A stretch of 64,000 nucleotides of DNA from Bacteroidia bacterium (GTDB lineage Bacteria; Bacteroidota; Bacteroidia; AKYH767-A; OLB10). Shown in pieces: positions 7,572-17,025 of the stretch. Both the position numbers and the translations under genes were made by a program. Location of the stretch: the NCBI GenBank assembly GCA_037045145.1, contig JBAOIA010000012.1, forward strand, positions 992,001 through 1,056,000, read 5' to 3'. The notes below the pieces were generated by a model. That model worked only from the letters and a program-made list of their open reading frames with translations, did no database searches and had not been told where the DNA came from. The stretch's first letter is position 1. Every line of letters starts with the position of its first letter.

Positions 7572-8525
7572 ATGCGTACAGCAATACTTCTAGCTACAAT
7601 TATTATGACACTAAACATTTCCTGTGCAACCGGTCAGAAAAACAGTACTTCTAACGAACCCGATTTAAACAATCAGCTTAAAAGCGGAACCAATATTTAT
7701 TTTGAAAATAAAACCATCAACGCTGATTTAAATTTTACAAATCTGCTACCGGCTGTTATTGAAAGCAACGGCATAAACCGTTGTTACATTAATTCTGCAA
7801 TCACGTTCAAACAGTGTACATTCAAAGGGAAAATTTCAGGTTATGTTACAGAATCATCAGGTAAATCCACCATGACATACTTTCAGAAAAGTGTTACATT
7901 TATTGATTGTATTTTTGACGATGATGTTAATCTCAGAGGAGCCATTTTTGCTGCACCTGTAAACTTTCAAGGTTGCAGTTTCGTGAAAAAAGCCGATTTT
8001 CAGGAATGTCAGTTTTATACAGATGCTTTTTTTAACGAAACAAAATATCGCGAAGAAGCTTTTTTTCAAAATTCTGTATTTATGAAAAAAATGATTTTGA
8101 TGAATGCACGGTTTGAATCAAATGTTTACTTCCAAAATTCTGTATTTTATTTTGATGCACAATTTAGCAATGCAGAGTTTCAGAAATATGCAGACTTTAC
8201 TGTTTGCACATTTCAGATGGGCGTTTTTTTTAACTATTGTAAATTTCAACAACAGGCAATTTTTAACAGCAGCGTATTCAGCAAAAGATTTGAATTACTG
8301 AAAATCACAGCCAACAAAGTAGAACTTCGCAAGTGTTATTTTGGATTTGTGCCTAAATTGATGCAGAGTGATTTTTCAGAACTTTTAGACTTTAGTGGTA
8401 GTCATTTTGCAATGGGAATACCTGTTCTGAAAGAAATTACAACCAAAGAGATTTTAGCGTCAGAAATAACTTCATGCAATAAAAACTACACATCAGAAGA
8501 GTTTTTAAAAGCTTCTGGCAGGTAA
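7572..8525 (+). CDS. Exported pentapeptide-repeat-like protein, Phe-rich
   Basis: A 317-residue protein. The N-terminus (MRTAILLATIIMTLNISCATGQ) is a signal peptide; Cys18 could be lipidated, though the lipobox (NIS-C) is imperfect. Residues of about 75-250 form tandem five-residue units with Phe or Leu at the centre, often paired into ten-residue periods: VNFQGCSF, ADFQECQF, AFFNETKY, AFFQNSVF, AQFSNAEF, ADFTVCTF, VFFNYCKF and AIFNSSVF. This is the pattern of a right-handed beta-helix, but with a Phe ladder instead of the usual A(D/N)LxxF. Cytoplasmic pentapeptide proteins often mimic DNA or act as scaffolds; an exported one suggests a different, probably structural or binding role. The function is unknown. 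It follows the protease gene after a terminator, so it is probably a separate unit. Confidence 0.7.
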   Translation: MRTAILLATIIMTLNISCATGQKNSTSNEPDLNNQLKSGTNIYFENKTINADLNFTNLLPAVIESNGINRCYINSAITFKQCTFKGKISGYVTESSGKSTMTYFQKSVTFIDCIFDDDVNLRGAIFAAPVNFQGCSFVKKADFQECQFYTDAFFNETKYREEAFFQNSVFMKKMILMNARFESNVYFQNSVFYFDAQFSNAEFQKYADFTVCTFQMGVFFNYCKFQQQAIFNSSVFSKRFELLKITANKVELRKCYFGFVPKLMQSDFSELLDFSGSHFAMGIPVLKEITTKEILASEITSCNKNYTSEEFLKASGR

Positions 8526-8649
8526 GTTTTTATGTTACTTTTCCCCATCAATTTATAAGATAATTTGATTTTAAACGGGTAAGAAAATAAGGAAATCTGT
8601 TTGGCTGTAAAAAGCCTTTATGTTTTCTTTGACCCAAAATTCAAACATC

Positions 8650-11109
8650 ATGAAACAATTTAACAAAAAAGGAAAAAGCATTCTTATCATGCTTGCCGTC
8701 ATGCTCTCCGGATTAAGTAGTATGGCACAAAACTGCAGTGCAGGGTTTGTTTACAGTGTCAACCCAAATGGCGTAGTGACATTTTATGACTCAAGTTTTG
8801 TTAACGGCACTATCACTAATACTACCTGGATATTTGGTGATGGCACTTCAGGAACAGGAACTCAGGTAACACATCAGTACAATACTTCAGGACCTATAAC
8901 TGTATGTTATTTCATCACCACATCAACAGGGTGCAGTGATTCAACTTGTCAGGTAATCAATCTAAATCCATGTACACTTACAGCAACACTTGTTTATGAT
9001 TCATTACAGCAAAATCTATTTGCTGTTGCTTCAGGAGGTACTCCTCCGTATAGCTATAATTGGACAAATGGTCAAACTTTAATTGGTATTTATGTTCCCA
9101 ACCCGGGTATGTATTGTTGTGTCATTACAGATGCCAATGGCTGCAGCTACACAGCCTGCTATCAGGTAGGCGGCAGCGGATGCAGCGCTTCGTTTATTAC
9201 AAGCATCATGGGCAATGTAGTTGCCTTCGGTAATAACTCACAAAGTTTTTCATCCTTGTTGTGGAATTTTGGCGATGGCACCACATCTGCTTTAACTTCA
9301 CCTACACATACTTATGCTCAAGCAGGAACTTATTATCCATGTCTTACATTATACGATGGAACAGGAGCAATTTGCTCACAATATTGCGACTCTATTGTAA
9401 TAGTTCCACAATCAGGCAATACTGTTATTTGTGGTAATGTTTTTCAGGATATAAACGCAAATGGTTTTAATGATAATGAACCAGGTTTTGGTAACACGCC
9501 TGTAATGATTTGGGGTTCCGGAATGCAATATACTGCTATGCCTGATTCAAATGGAAACTATAGTTTAAATGTTCCTCCGGGAACCTATAACATTGTTTAC
9601 TGTGTTCAACAACCATACAGCCTTACCTTACCACTTGATTCAGGAGGTTGTGGTTCTTATCAGGTAACAATTGCAGCAGGTGATACTATATGCGGATTTA
9701 ACTTTGGTGTTTCACTCAACAGTTCTACAATTGAAGGTTATGTCTTTGCAGACAGTAACAATAATGGAATTAAAGATGCCGGTGAGGCAGGCATACCTTA
9801 TCAACCTGTACAAGTTGGATCACTTACTGCCTACACTGATTTAACAGGAAAATATGAACGCTATGTACCGGTTGGAACTTATACAGTTTCTTATACGCCA
9901 ACAGGAATTTATGCATCTTATCCATTAACAACAGCAAGTAGTAACAGCGTAAATGTCGTAGGCGTTGGTACTATTAATCAAGGTGGTGATTATGGAATTA
10001 ATTTACCTGCAGGTTCAACAAATATTGCAGTTACTTTATTACCTCACACAACCATTACACCGGGGTTCCCTGCATGGTACGATATTCAGGTTTGCAACAT
10101 TGGTATCAACCCGACAGGTGCTACGGTTACCATGAATTACGATCCGGGCTTAACTTACACTTTTGGTAGTCCTGTGCCTGCAACGGTAAACTCAACGGCA
10201 CATGTCATTACATGGAATCTTCCAACAATTGCAACAGGACAATGCATTTATATTCAAGCTGACTTCAGTGCATCAACATCTTATCAGATTGGAGATCCCA
10301 CATTTGAATTCTGCAGTGCATATCCTACATTAGGTACTGATATTGATTTAACAAACAATACCGATACGGTTCATCAGATTGTTACAGGTTCATGGGATCC
10401 AAACAACAAGTTATCGGTACAAACCAACAACAACAATCCTGTTCAGCAAATAATATCTTCTGTAAATACCAATCAGGAAATTGAATACACCATTAACTTC
10501 CAGAATTTAGGAACAGCACCTGCAGTGAATGTGGTGGTGGTTGATAATCTCTCTACTGATTTGGTTGCAGGTTCTTATCAGTTGACCGGTGCAAGCCACA
10601 ATGTTTCTGTTAGCCGCAATGGTATGAATGTTATTTATAATTTTCAGAACATTATGCTTCCTGATGCAAGTAGCAATGAACCGATGAGTCATGGTTTTGT
10701 GTCATATAAAATCAATGCCGTTAACGGACTTGCCGCAGGAACACAAATTGCCGATTTCTCAAAAATTTATTTCGACTTCAACAGTCCGGTAACTACCAAT
10801 ATTGCTGTTGTTACAATGGTTAATCCCACAGGAGTTAACGAACAAAGTATTGTTAACTTAAACAGTGTTTATCCAAATCCTGTCAGTGATGTTGCAACAG
10901 TACAGTTTACATTAGGACAAAATTCATTAGTAGGACTTGAATTGTTTGATGCAGCCGGACGAAGTATCACATTAATGCCCGAAGTCATGATGCAGGCTGG
11001 CTTACAAAAAACAAATCTTAATGCCAATCAGCTTTCAGAAGGCTTGTATCTTCTTAAACTGACAGTTAATGGAAAATCATCAATAATGAAAGTGACAATT
11101 AAACATTAA
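8650..11109 (+). CDS. PKD/SdrD-domain surface protein with T9SS sorting domain
   Basis: An 819-residue protein. The start at 8650 was chosen over the in-frame Met at 8620 because it heads a standard signal peptide (MKQFNKKGKSILIMLAVMLS, cleaved near SMAQ). Domains in order: a PKD domain (WIFGDGTSG, about 30-95), a SprB/Ig-like segment (GGTPPYSYNWTNG, VITDANGCSYTACY), a second PKD domain (LLWNFGDGTTSALTSPTHTY), two SdrD B-like domains (NVFQDINANGFNDNEPG and YVFADSNNNGIKDAGEAG, each with Asp/Asn-rich calcium-binding-type loops), a DUF11-like region, a conserved Bacteroidota domain beginning GSWDPNNKLS and containing IEYTINFQNLGTAPA, and finally a type A sorting domain (VYPNPVSDVATVQF, LELFDAAGRS, LSEGLYLLKLTVNG). 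It should be a secreted or surface-attached adhesin-like protein. No catalytic domain is seen. A strong terminator hairpin follows. Confidence 0.85.
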   Translation: MKQFNKKGKSILIMLAVMLSGLSSMAQNCSAGFVYSVNPNGVVTFYDSSFVNGTITNTTWIFGDGTSGTGTQVTHQYNTSGPITVCYFITTSTGCSDSTCQVINLNPCTLTATLVYDSLQQNLFAVASGGTPPYSYNWTNGQTLIGIYVPNPGMYCCVITDANGCSYTACYQVGGSGCSASFITSIMGNVVAFGNNSQSFSSLLWNFGDGTTSALTSPTHTYAQAGTYYPCLTLYDGTGAICSQYCDSIVIVPQSGNTVICGNVFQDINANGFNDNEPGFGNTPVMIWGSGMQYTAMPDSNGNYSLNVPPGTYNIVYCVQQPYSLTLPLDSGGCGSYQVTIAAGDTICGFNFGVSLNSSTIEGYVFADSNNNGIKDAGEAGIPYQPVQVGSLTAYTDLTGKYERYVPVGTYTVSYTPTGIYASYPLTTASSNSVNVVGVGTINQGGDYGINLPAGSTNIAVTLLPHTTITPGFPAWYDIQVCNIGINPTGATVTMNYDPGLTYTFGSPVPATVNSTAHVITWNLPTIATGQCIYIQADFSASTSYQIGDPTFEFCSAYPTLGTDIDLTNNTDTVHQIVTGSWDPNNKLSVQTNNNNPVQQIISSVNTNQEIEYTINFQNLGTAPAVNVVVVDNLSTDLVAGSYQLTGASHNVSVSRNGMNVIYNFQNIMLPDASSNEPMSHGFVSYKINAVNGLAAGTQIADFSKIYFDFNSPVTTNIAVVTMVNPTGVNEQSIVNLNSVYPNPVSDVATVQFTLGQNSLVGLELFDAAGRSITLMPEVMMQAGLQKTNLNANQLSEGLYLLKLTVNGKSSIMKVTIKH

Positions 11110-11130
11110 CCTTAATTTTTAGTCAATCAA

Positions 11131-11162
11131 TAAAGAAGCCCTCTAAAAAGAGGGCTTCTTTA
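11131..11162. terminator. Bidirectional terminator between convergent genes
   Basis: A perfect 14-bp stem (TAAAGAAGCCCTCT at 11131-11144, complement at 11149-11162) with loop AAAA. It separates the surface protein gene from the carboxyltransferase gene on the other strand. The U tract is short (TTTATTT on the plus strand). Confidence 0.8.
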
Positions 11163-11199
11163 TTTAAAACAATATTGTTATTAAAAAATATATGCTTTT

Positions 11200-12741
11200 C
11201 TACAATGGAATATTCCCGTGTTTCTTCTTAGGCAACTTGGCTGCTTTGTTTTCAAGCATTTTAAATGCCTTAATCAGTTTCTCTCTTGTCTGAGATGGGT
11301 CAATGACTTCATCAATATAACCACGTTCTGCTGCTTTATAGGGATTGGCAAAAAGTTCAATATACTCCTGTTCTTTTTCTTTCAGTTTTTCAGCAGGATT
11401 ATCTGCCTTACTAATTTCTTTTTTGAAAATTATTTCAGCTGCACCTTTTGCACCCATTACTGCAATCTCTGCAGATGGCCATGCATAGTTCATGTCGGCA
11501 CCAATATGTTTGGAGTTCATCACATCATAGGCTCCACCATAGGCTTTACGTGTAATGACGGTTATTCTTGGTACTGTTGCCTCACTAAATGCGAACAATA
11601 ATTTGGCTCCATTAGTAATGATAGCATTCCACTCCTGATCGGTGCCGGGCAAAAATCCGGGAACATCTTCAAATACCAACAAAGGAATATTAAAGCAGTC
11701 GCAAAATCGAACAAACCTTGCTGCCTTAATAGATGAGTGATTATCTAAAACACCTGCCAGAAACATTGGTTGGTTGGCAACTACGCCAATGCTTCGACCG
11801 GCTAACCTTGCAAAGCCAACAACAATATTTTCAGCAAAATCTTTATGTACTTCAAAAAAAGAATTTTCGTCTGCCACTTGTTCTACTACTTCGCGTATAT
11901 CGTATGGCTGATTTGGATTTTCCGGAACAATCATATTTAATCCTTCACGCATTTCATTAGCTTCGGTATAAGCAACTGATGGCGGCATCTCCTCACAATT
12001 AGACGGTATATAACTCAGCAAAGTTTTAAGGTACTGAATACATTCCATCTCATTGGCGCATGAAAAATGTGTCACACCTGACTTGGTTGAATGGGTTGAT
12101 GCACCTCCTAACTCTTCTGCACTTACTTCTTCATGGGTCACGGTTTTTACTACATTAGGGCCTGTTACAAACATGTATGACGTGTTTTGCACCATCATAA
12201 TAAAATCTGTTATTGCAGGTGAATAAACAGCACCACCGGCACATGGACCCATTATGGCACTCAATTGAGGAATAACTCCTGATGCCAACGTATTACGATA
12301 AAAAATATCAGCATAGCCACCTAATGAAACAACTCCTTCCTGAATACGTGCACCTCCACTATCATTTAAGCCGATTACCGGAGCACCATTCTGCATTGCT
12401 AAATCCATTATACGGCAAATTTTTTCTGCATGTGTTTCACTCAGTGAGCCACCAAACACCGTAAAGTCTTGCGAAAAAACATAAACTAACCTACCATGAA
12501 TAGTTCCATAGCCGGTTACAACACCATCACCAAGATATTTCTCTTTAGCCAAGCCAAAGTCTGTAGCACGGTGGGTTACCAACATGCCTATTTCTTCAAA
12601 ACTGCCTTCATCAAGTAAAAAATGTATCCGCTCTCTTGCTGTTAATTTCCCTTTCTTATGTTGATCGTCTATGCGCTTGGCACCGCCACCAGCAAATGCT
12701 TCCTTCTTTTTCTGTTCGAGTAATGATAATTTATCTTTCAC
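11200..12741 (-). CDS. Acyl-CoA carboxylase carboxyltransferase (beta) subunit, propionyl-CoA type
   Basis: A 513-residue protein of the usual length for PccB/MmdA-type subunits. It transfers CO2 from carboxybiotin to an acyl-CoA, probably propionyl-CoA. Visible features: GGGAKRIDDQHKKGKLTARERI at the N-terminus, FSQDFTVFGGSLSETHAEKI, the oxyanion-forming GGARIQEGV and GPCAGGAVYSPA, then in the second half VANQPMFLAGVLD, DVPGFLPGTDQEWNAIITNGAK, and RKAYGGAYDVMNSK. The reading frame extends to 12954, but that would run into the divergent gene starting at 12885 and add 71 unrelated residues. The GTG at 12741 gives VKDKLSLLEQKKKEAFAGGG, matching the family start. Biotin carrier and carboxylase partners exist at 24783-26681, although those look like acetyl-CoA carboxylase subunits. 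Propionyl versus other acyl substrate is inference. Confidence 0.87.
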   Translation of the reverse strand: MKDKLSLLEQKKKEAFAGGGAKRIDDQHKKGKLTARERIHFLLDEGSFEEIGMLVTHRATDFGLAKEKYLGDGVVTGYGTIHGRLVYVFSQDFTVFGGSLSETHAEKICRIMDLAMQNGAPVIGLNDSGGARIQEGVVSLGGYADIFYRNTLASGVIPQLSAIMGPCAGGAVYSPAITDFIMMVQNTSYMFVTGPNVVKTVTHEEVSAEELGGASTHSTKSGVTHFSCANEMECIQYLKTLLSYIPSNCEEMPPSVAYTEANEMREGLNMIVPENPNQPYDIREVVEQVADENSFFEVHKDFAENIVVGFARLAGRSIGVVANQPMFLAGVLDNHSSIKAARFVRFCDCFNIPLLVFEDVPGFLPGTDQEWNAIITNGAKLLFAFSEATVPRITVITRKAYGGAYDVMNSKHIGADMNYAWPSAEIAVMGAKGAAEIIFKKEISKADNPAEKLKEKEQEYIELFANPYKAAERGYIDEVIDPSQTREKLIKAFKMLENKAAKLPKKKHGNIPL

Positions 12742-12884
12742 TGCTTTGTTGATTATTCTATTGTGCAAACTTAAAAAACTTAATGAAGAATTGCCCGATA
12801 AAAACAAAACTAAACCAGTGTTAGGCAAGGAATCGAACTTTTTTCCGTTCTTAGCAAGGTAAAAAATTCTACATAAATCATTTT

Positions 12885-15350
12885 GTGAAAATAATTTTCC
12901 AATCGCTTGCAGGTATTGCTTTATTCTTTCTTTTTCAAAGCTCTTCGTTTGCACAACTAACCAGAATTTCAGGTAAAGTTACTGATGCACTCACCGGTGA
13001 GCCTATACCTTTTGCCAGTGTGGTTTTTAAAAAATCAACCATCGGTGTCAACACTAATATTGATGGCATCTATACTTTAGAATCAGATACACCAAGTGAC
13101 AGCATTTCTGCACAGTTTCTGGGATATATTCCTGTATCGCTACCGGTTCGAAAAGGTCAAACACAAACCATAAACTTTCTTTTAAAGGCCAGCAAAATTG
13201 AACTTAAAGAAGCTGTGATTCATGCAGGAGAAAACCCGGCTAACATCATCATAAAAAAAGTTATTGCCAATCGCGATAAAAATAATTTTGAAAAACTAAA
13301 CAGCTACTCTTTCGAAACCTACAATAAGTTAGAGTTTGATTTAACCAACATTACCGATAAATTTAAAAACCGTAAAATTTTTAAACCCTTTGCATTTATT
13401 TTTGATAATATTGACAGTACAACCACCAATGAGAAACCATTTCTGCCAATTTTCATTACTGAATCATTAAGTGATCGTTATCTTTCAAACAATCCTAAAG
13501 ACAAACGCGAAATCATTAAAGCAAGTAAGGTTTCCGGTGTTGAAAACGAAACTGTAACACAGTTTCTTGGCGATATGTATCAAAACATAAACATCTACGA
13601 TAACTTTATGGATGTGTTTGGTAAAAAATTTGTCAGCCCAATATCGAGTCTTGGATTAATTTATTACAAATATTATCTGCTTGACAGTTTGTACATGGGC
13701 AACAATCATTGCTACAAGTTAAAATTTAAACCACGCAGACCCGAAGACCTAACCTTTACAGGAGAGATCATTATTACTGACACTTCATGGGCAGTTAAAA
13801 AGGTAAACATGCGCATCTCCAATAAAGCGAATATCAACTTTGTTGAAGACTGTGCCGTTGTTAAAGAATATGAATTTGTGGACAGCACAATGTGGATGCT
13901 TTCAAAAGACTTGTTGGTGATAGAATTTACTGCTCGCGATAAAGGTCTTGGCCTTATCGGTCGTAAGTCAACCTCTTATAAAAACTTTGACTTGAACAAA
14001 CCTATTCCACCGGAGATTATGAAAGGTTCGCAAGATATAGTCGTTCTTGATAGTGCCTTATACAAAGACAATAGTTTTTGGGATAATGCAAGACATGATT
14101 CACTAAACGAACGTGAAAAGAAAATTTACACTATGGTTGACACCATTAAATCGTTGCCTGCCTACAAAACATACGTTGATGTAATTACACTTTTTGTTAC
14201 CGGATACAAAACATTAGGCAAAGTTGACTTGGGTCCATACTTTACTGTATTTAGCTTTAATGAAATTGAAGGGTATCGTTTTCGACTTGGCGGAAAAACC
14301 AATCAGGATTTTAATAAACATCTAAGACTTGAAGGTTTTGTGGCTTATGGTACAAAAAACGAACAGTTCAACTACAGTTTTGGTACACGCTATTTGTTTA
14401 CAACAAAACCCCGCATGGGTGTTGGTTTTAAATACAGACATGATGTGATGCAACTCGGACAAAGCGACAATGCTTTTCAGGATGACAATATTCTGGCTTC
14501 ACTCTTCAGAAGGTCTGCTTCAAATAAATTAACTTATACAGAAAGCGAAAAAATTTATTTTGAAAAAGAATGGCTTTCCGGTGTGAGTGGACGTATCACA
14601 TTTGAACATAATGAGTTTATCCCTTTAGGAAAATTAGATTATCGCTACTACACCAACAATAATGAAAGCAACATCAGAAATAAAATAAACACTTCTGATA
14701 TTTCTGCATATTTCCGTTTTGCTTATCGCGAAAAATTTGTTGAAAGCAAGCATGGCAGAGTTAGTTTGGGAAGTAAATATCCGGTGCTGCAGGCTGTATA
14801 TACACAAGGATTAAAAGGTGTTTTGCGAAGTGACTTTGACTATCAGAAATTGATTGTTAAAGTAGATGACTACTTATACACTGCACCAATCGGATATTTA
14901 TACTATGTTTTAGAAGCCGGAAAAGTTTGGGGTAAGTTACCATATCCATTACTGGAAGTGCATCGCGGCAATGAATCCTACTTTTATGATTATCTTTCTT
15001 TCAACCTGATGAATTATTATGAATTTGTCAGCGATCAATATTTTGCATTTTATGCAACACATCACTTCGAAGGTTTCTTTTTGGATAAAATTCCATTACT
15101 TAAAAAATTAAAGTGGCGCGAAGTGGCAAGTCTTCGTGGGGTATATGGAAGTATGTCACAAAAAAATCATGATTTGATGGTTGACCCAACTTACAATACG
15201 CTATCTAAAAAGCCCTATCTTGAGGCTGGATTTGGAGTAGAAAATATTTTAAAAATAATTCGTGTTGATTTTATTTATCGTCTCAGCTACTTAGACAATC
15301 CTGACATTTCAAAGTTCGGAATCAGAGGAAGTTTGCAATTGACATTCTGA
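12885..15350 (+). CDS. DUF5686 outer-membrane protein with N-terminal carboxypeptidase-regulatory-like domain
   Basis: An 821-residue protein starting at GTG 12885. A signal peptide (MKIIFQSLAGIALFFLFQSS, cleaved near SFAQ) is followed by a CarboxypepD_reg-like Ig fold (about 28-110: GKVTDALTGEPIPFASVVFK, TNIDGIYTLESD, FLGYIP). The rest, about 120-821, is the DUF5686 region, with many alternating aromatic strands and a final strand ending SLQLTF, typical of an outer-membrane beta-barrel insertion signal. These proteins are common in Bacteroidota; the precise role is unknown, though a TonB-independent barrel or envelope function is likely. It is divergent from the carboxyltransferase gene and directly upstream of lptB, whose promoter lies across the 3' end of this gene. 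Confidence 0.83.
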   Translation: MKIIFQSLAGIALFFLFQSSSFAQLTRISGKVTDALTGEPIPFASVVFKKSTIGVNTNIDGIYTLESDTPSDSISAQFLGYIPVSLPVRKGQTQTINFLLKASKIELKEAVIHAGENPANIIIKKVIANRDKNNFEKLNSYSFETYNKLEFDLTNITDKFKNRKIFKPFAFIFDNIDSTTTNEKPFLPIFITESLSDRYLSNNPKDKREIIKASKVSGVENETVTQFLGDMYQNINIYDNFMDVFGKKFVSPISSLGLIYYKYYLLDSLYMGNNHCYKLKFKPRRPEDLTFTGEIIITDTSWAVKKVNMRISNKANINFVEDCAVVKEYEFVDSTMWMLSKDLLVIEFTARDKGLGLIGRKSTSYKNFDLNKPIPPEIMKGSQDIVVLDSALYKDNSFWDNARHDSLNEREKKIYTMVDTIKSLPAYKTYVDVITLFVTGYKTLGKVDLGPYFTVFSFNEIEGYRFRLGGKTNQDFNKHLRLEGFVAYGTKNEQFNYSFGTRYLFTTKPRMGVGFKYRHDVMQLGQSDNAFQDDNILASLFRRSASNKLTYTESEKIYFEKEWLSGVSGRITFEHNEFIPLGKLDYRYYTNNNESNIRNKINTSDISAYFRFAYREKFVESKHGRVSLGSKYPVLQAVYTQGLKGVLRSDFDYQKLIVKVDDYLYTAPIGYLYYVLEAGKVWGKLPYPLLEVHRGNESYFYDYLSFNLMNYYEFVSDQYFAFYATHHFEGFFLDKIPLLKKLKWREVASLRGVYGSMSQKNHDLMVDPTYNTLSKKPYLEAGFGVENILKIIRVDFIYRLSYLDNPDISKFGIRGSLQLTF

Positions 15351-15365
15351 TAGCTGTTATCTTTG
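15332..15365 (+). promoter_or_regulatory. Promoter of lptB
   Basis: TTTG at 15332-15335, 22 bases, then TATCTTTG at 15358-15365, an exact TAnnTTTG. The start codon follows 21 bases later, so the leader would be very short. The -33 element lies inside the end of the preceding gene. Confidence 0.6.
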
Positions 15366-15386
15366 CACCATATTGAATAAACAAAA

Positions 15387-16112
15387 ATGCTGTTACGCTC
15401 AGAAAGCTTAGTAAAAATTTATAAAAAACGTACTGTTGTTAACAATGTGTCTATTCAGGTAGCACAGGGTGAAATAGTTGGTTTGCTTGGCCCAAATGGT
15501 GCCGGTAAAACAACAACATTTTATATGACTGTAGGATTGATAAAACCCAATAGTGGTAAAATTTTTCTTGATGAGCAGGATATAACAGATTTGCCAATGT
15601 ATAAAAGGGCACAGTCAGGAATTGGCTACCTGGCGCAGGAGGCATCTGTTTTTCGCAAATTAAGTGTTGAAGATAATATTAAAGCTGTTTTGGAGATGAC
15701 AAAGCTTTCTAAAGAAGAACAGGATGCCAAGACAGAAGAACTGCTCACTGAATTTGGATTACAGAAAATAAGAAAAAGCCGAGGCGATTTACTTTCAGGT
15801 GGCGAACGCAGGCGAACAGAGATAGCACGTGCATTGGCTGTAAGTCCCAAATTTATACTTCTCGATGAGCCTTTTGCCGGTGTTGACCCCATTGCTGTTG
15901 AAGACATACAATCTATCGTAGCAAAACTCAAAGAAAAAAATATTGGCATTTTAATTACTGATCACAATGTTCACGAAACACTTACTATTACAGACCGTGC
16001 ATATTTGTTGTATGAAGGTAAAATTTTAAAAGCAGGGACTGCCGAAGACCTGGCTAATGATGAGCAGGTACGAAAAGTTTATCTCGGTCAGAATTTTGAA
16101 CTTAGAAATTAA
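15387..16112 (+). CDS. lptB: LPS export ABC transporter ATP-binding protein LptB
   Basis: A 241-residue cytoplasmic ATPase that powers LptFG to pull lipopolysaccharide out of the inner membrane and onto the Lpt bridge. Walker A is GPNGAGKTT (residues 35-43), the ABC signature is LSGGERRR (136-143), Walker B is FILLDEPFAGVDP (156-168), and the switch His is in ITDHNVHET (His193). The ERRR form of the signature, the short length and the C-terminal YLGQNFEL match LptB closely. It has its own promoter and is convergent with the histidine kinase gene 12 bases downstream. No other lpt gene is in the window, which is usual for this phylum. Confidence 0.93.
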   Translation: MLLRSESLVKIYKKRTVVNNVSIQVAQGEIVGLLGPNGAGKTTTFYMTVGLIKPNSGKIFLDEQDITDLPMYKRAQSGIGYLAQEASVFRKLSVEDNIKAVLEMTKLSKEEQDAKTEELLTEFGLQKIRKSRGDLLSGGERRRTEIARALAVSPKFILLDEPFAGVDPIAVEDIQSIVAKLKEKNIGILITDHNVHETLTITDRAYLLYEGKILKAGTAEDLANDEQVRKVYLGQNFELRN

Positions 16113-16124
16113 AAAGTAAGTACG

Positions 16125-16919
16125 TCAATCCAAAAGAGGAAGATAAAGCTGAACAATCTTTCCCTGGTAACTTCCGTCATCACCGATAATTTCTTTTTCC
16201 ACTATTCTGGCATTAGCATTGTTTGTTTGATTGATAATGTCTAAACGCTCTCTTGTTATTTGCATCCCCATGGATTTTCTTTTCGCATTACGCAGTTTTT
16301 CGTCTTCCGACATTTGAGCATCTGCTTTGCAACCATTATCTCTTATTTCAAAGATTAACTCATCCTCTTTACTGTCCACAAAGATTGTAAGAAGTCCTCC
16401 GTCTTTTCTGTTTTTTAAACCATGCCAAATTGCATTTTCCACAATAGGTTGAATTATCATTGGCGGAACCATGACAGCTTCACTATCTATGCTTTCATTA
16501 ATTGTCAACTGATACTTAAAACTATAATTTAGCTTCATACATTCCACCTGAATATAAAGATCAATAACTTCACTATCATCTTTCAGGGAAATATTCTGGT
16601 AGTTTGAGTTTTCAAGAATTTTACGGATTAATGTACCTAGTTTCAAAACATAGTTACCTGCTTTTTGCATTTCCTTGTCAGCAATTAAAATGTAAATACT
16701 GTTTAAGGCATTGAACATAAAATGCGGGTTTACTTGTGCACGTAGTGCTTTCATTTCAACTTGTGCAACCTGTAACTGCAAGCGACTTTTTTCTATCTGA
16801 ATTGCCGCTTCACGTTTTGAACGATAGAAAATAAAAAACAAAAAAACAAAAGCTAATAAGAATGTGGCAAAGCTAAACATCATTAGCTCCTTGGACGTAA
16901 CTAATAAAAAAACACCCAT
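16125..16919 (-). CDS. LytS/YehU-type sensor histidine kinase (PF06580)
   Basis: A 264-residue membrane kinase. One N-terminal membrane segment (MMFSFATFLLAFVFLFFIFY, about residues 13-32) leads into a short coiled coil and then the His_kinase domain. ALRAQVNPHFMFNALNSI carries the phospho-acceptor His66, the N box is PMIIQPIVENAIWHGLKN, and the G boxes are EIRDNGCKAD and SMGMQITRERLD. Such kinases normally phosphorylate a LytTR response regulator encoded next door, but none is adjacent here: the neighbours are lptB (convergent) and an unrelated exported protein. With almost no extracytoplasmic part, it probably senses within the membrane or takes input from a partner. Calls of the domain are firm; signal and target are unknown. 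Confidence 0.88.
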   Translation of the reverse strand: MGVFLLVTSKELMMFSFATFLLAFVFLFFIFYRSKREAAIQIEKSRLQLQVAQVEMKALRAQVNPHFMFNALNSIYILIADKEMQKAGNYVLKLGTLIRKILENSNYQNISLKDDSEVIDLYIQVECMKLNYSFKYQLTINESIDSEAVMVPPMIIQPIVENAIWHGLKNRKDGGLLTIFVDSKEDELIFEIRDNGCKADAQMSEDEKLRNAKRKSMGMQITRERLDIINQTNNANARIVEKEIIGDDGSYQGKIVQLYLPLLD

Positions 16920-17025
16920 AAAAAATTAACTCGGATTAAATACTTATAATCAAAAAAATACCTGACTGAAATCTATTGGCTAAAATACTTAAAATTGTAA
17001 ATAAATTATGCTTTTTAAAAAAAAT

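Noticed and set aside
12742..12954. N-terminal extension of the carboxyltransferase
   Set aside because: The extra 71 residues have no family match, overlap a divergent gene start and make the protein longer than normal.
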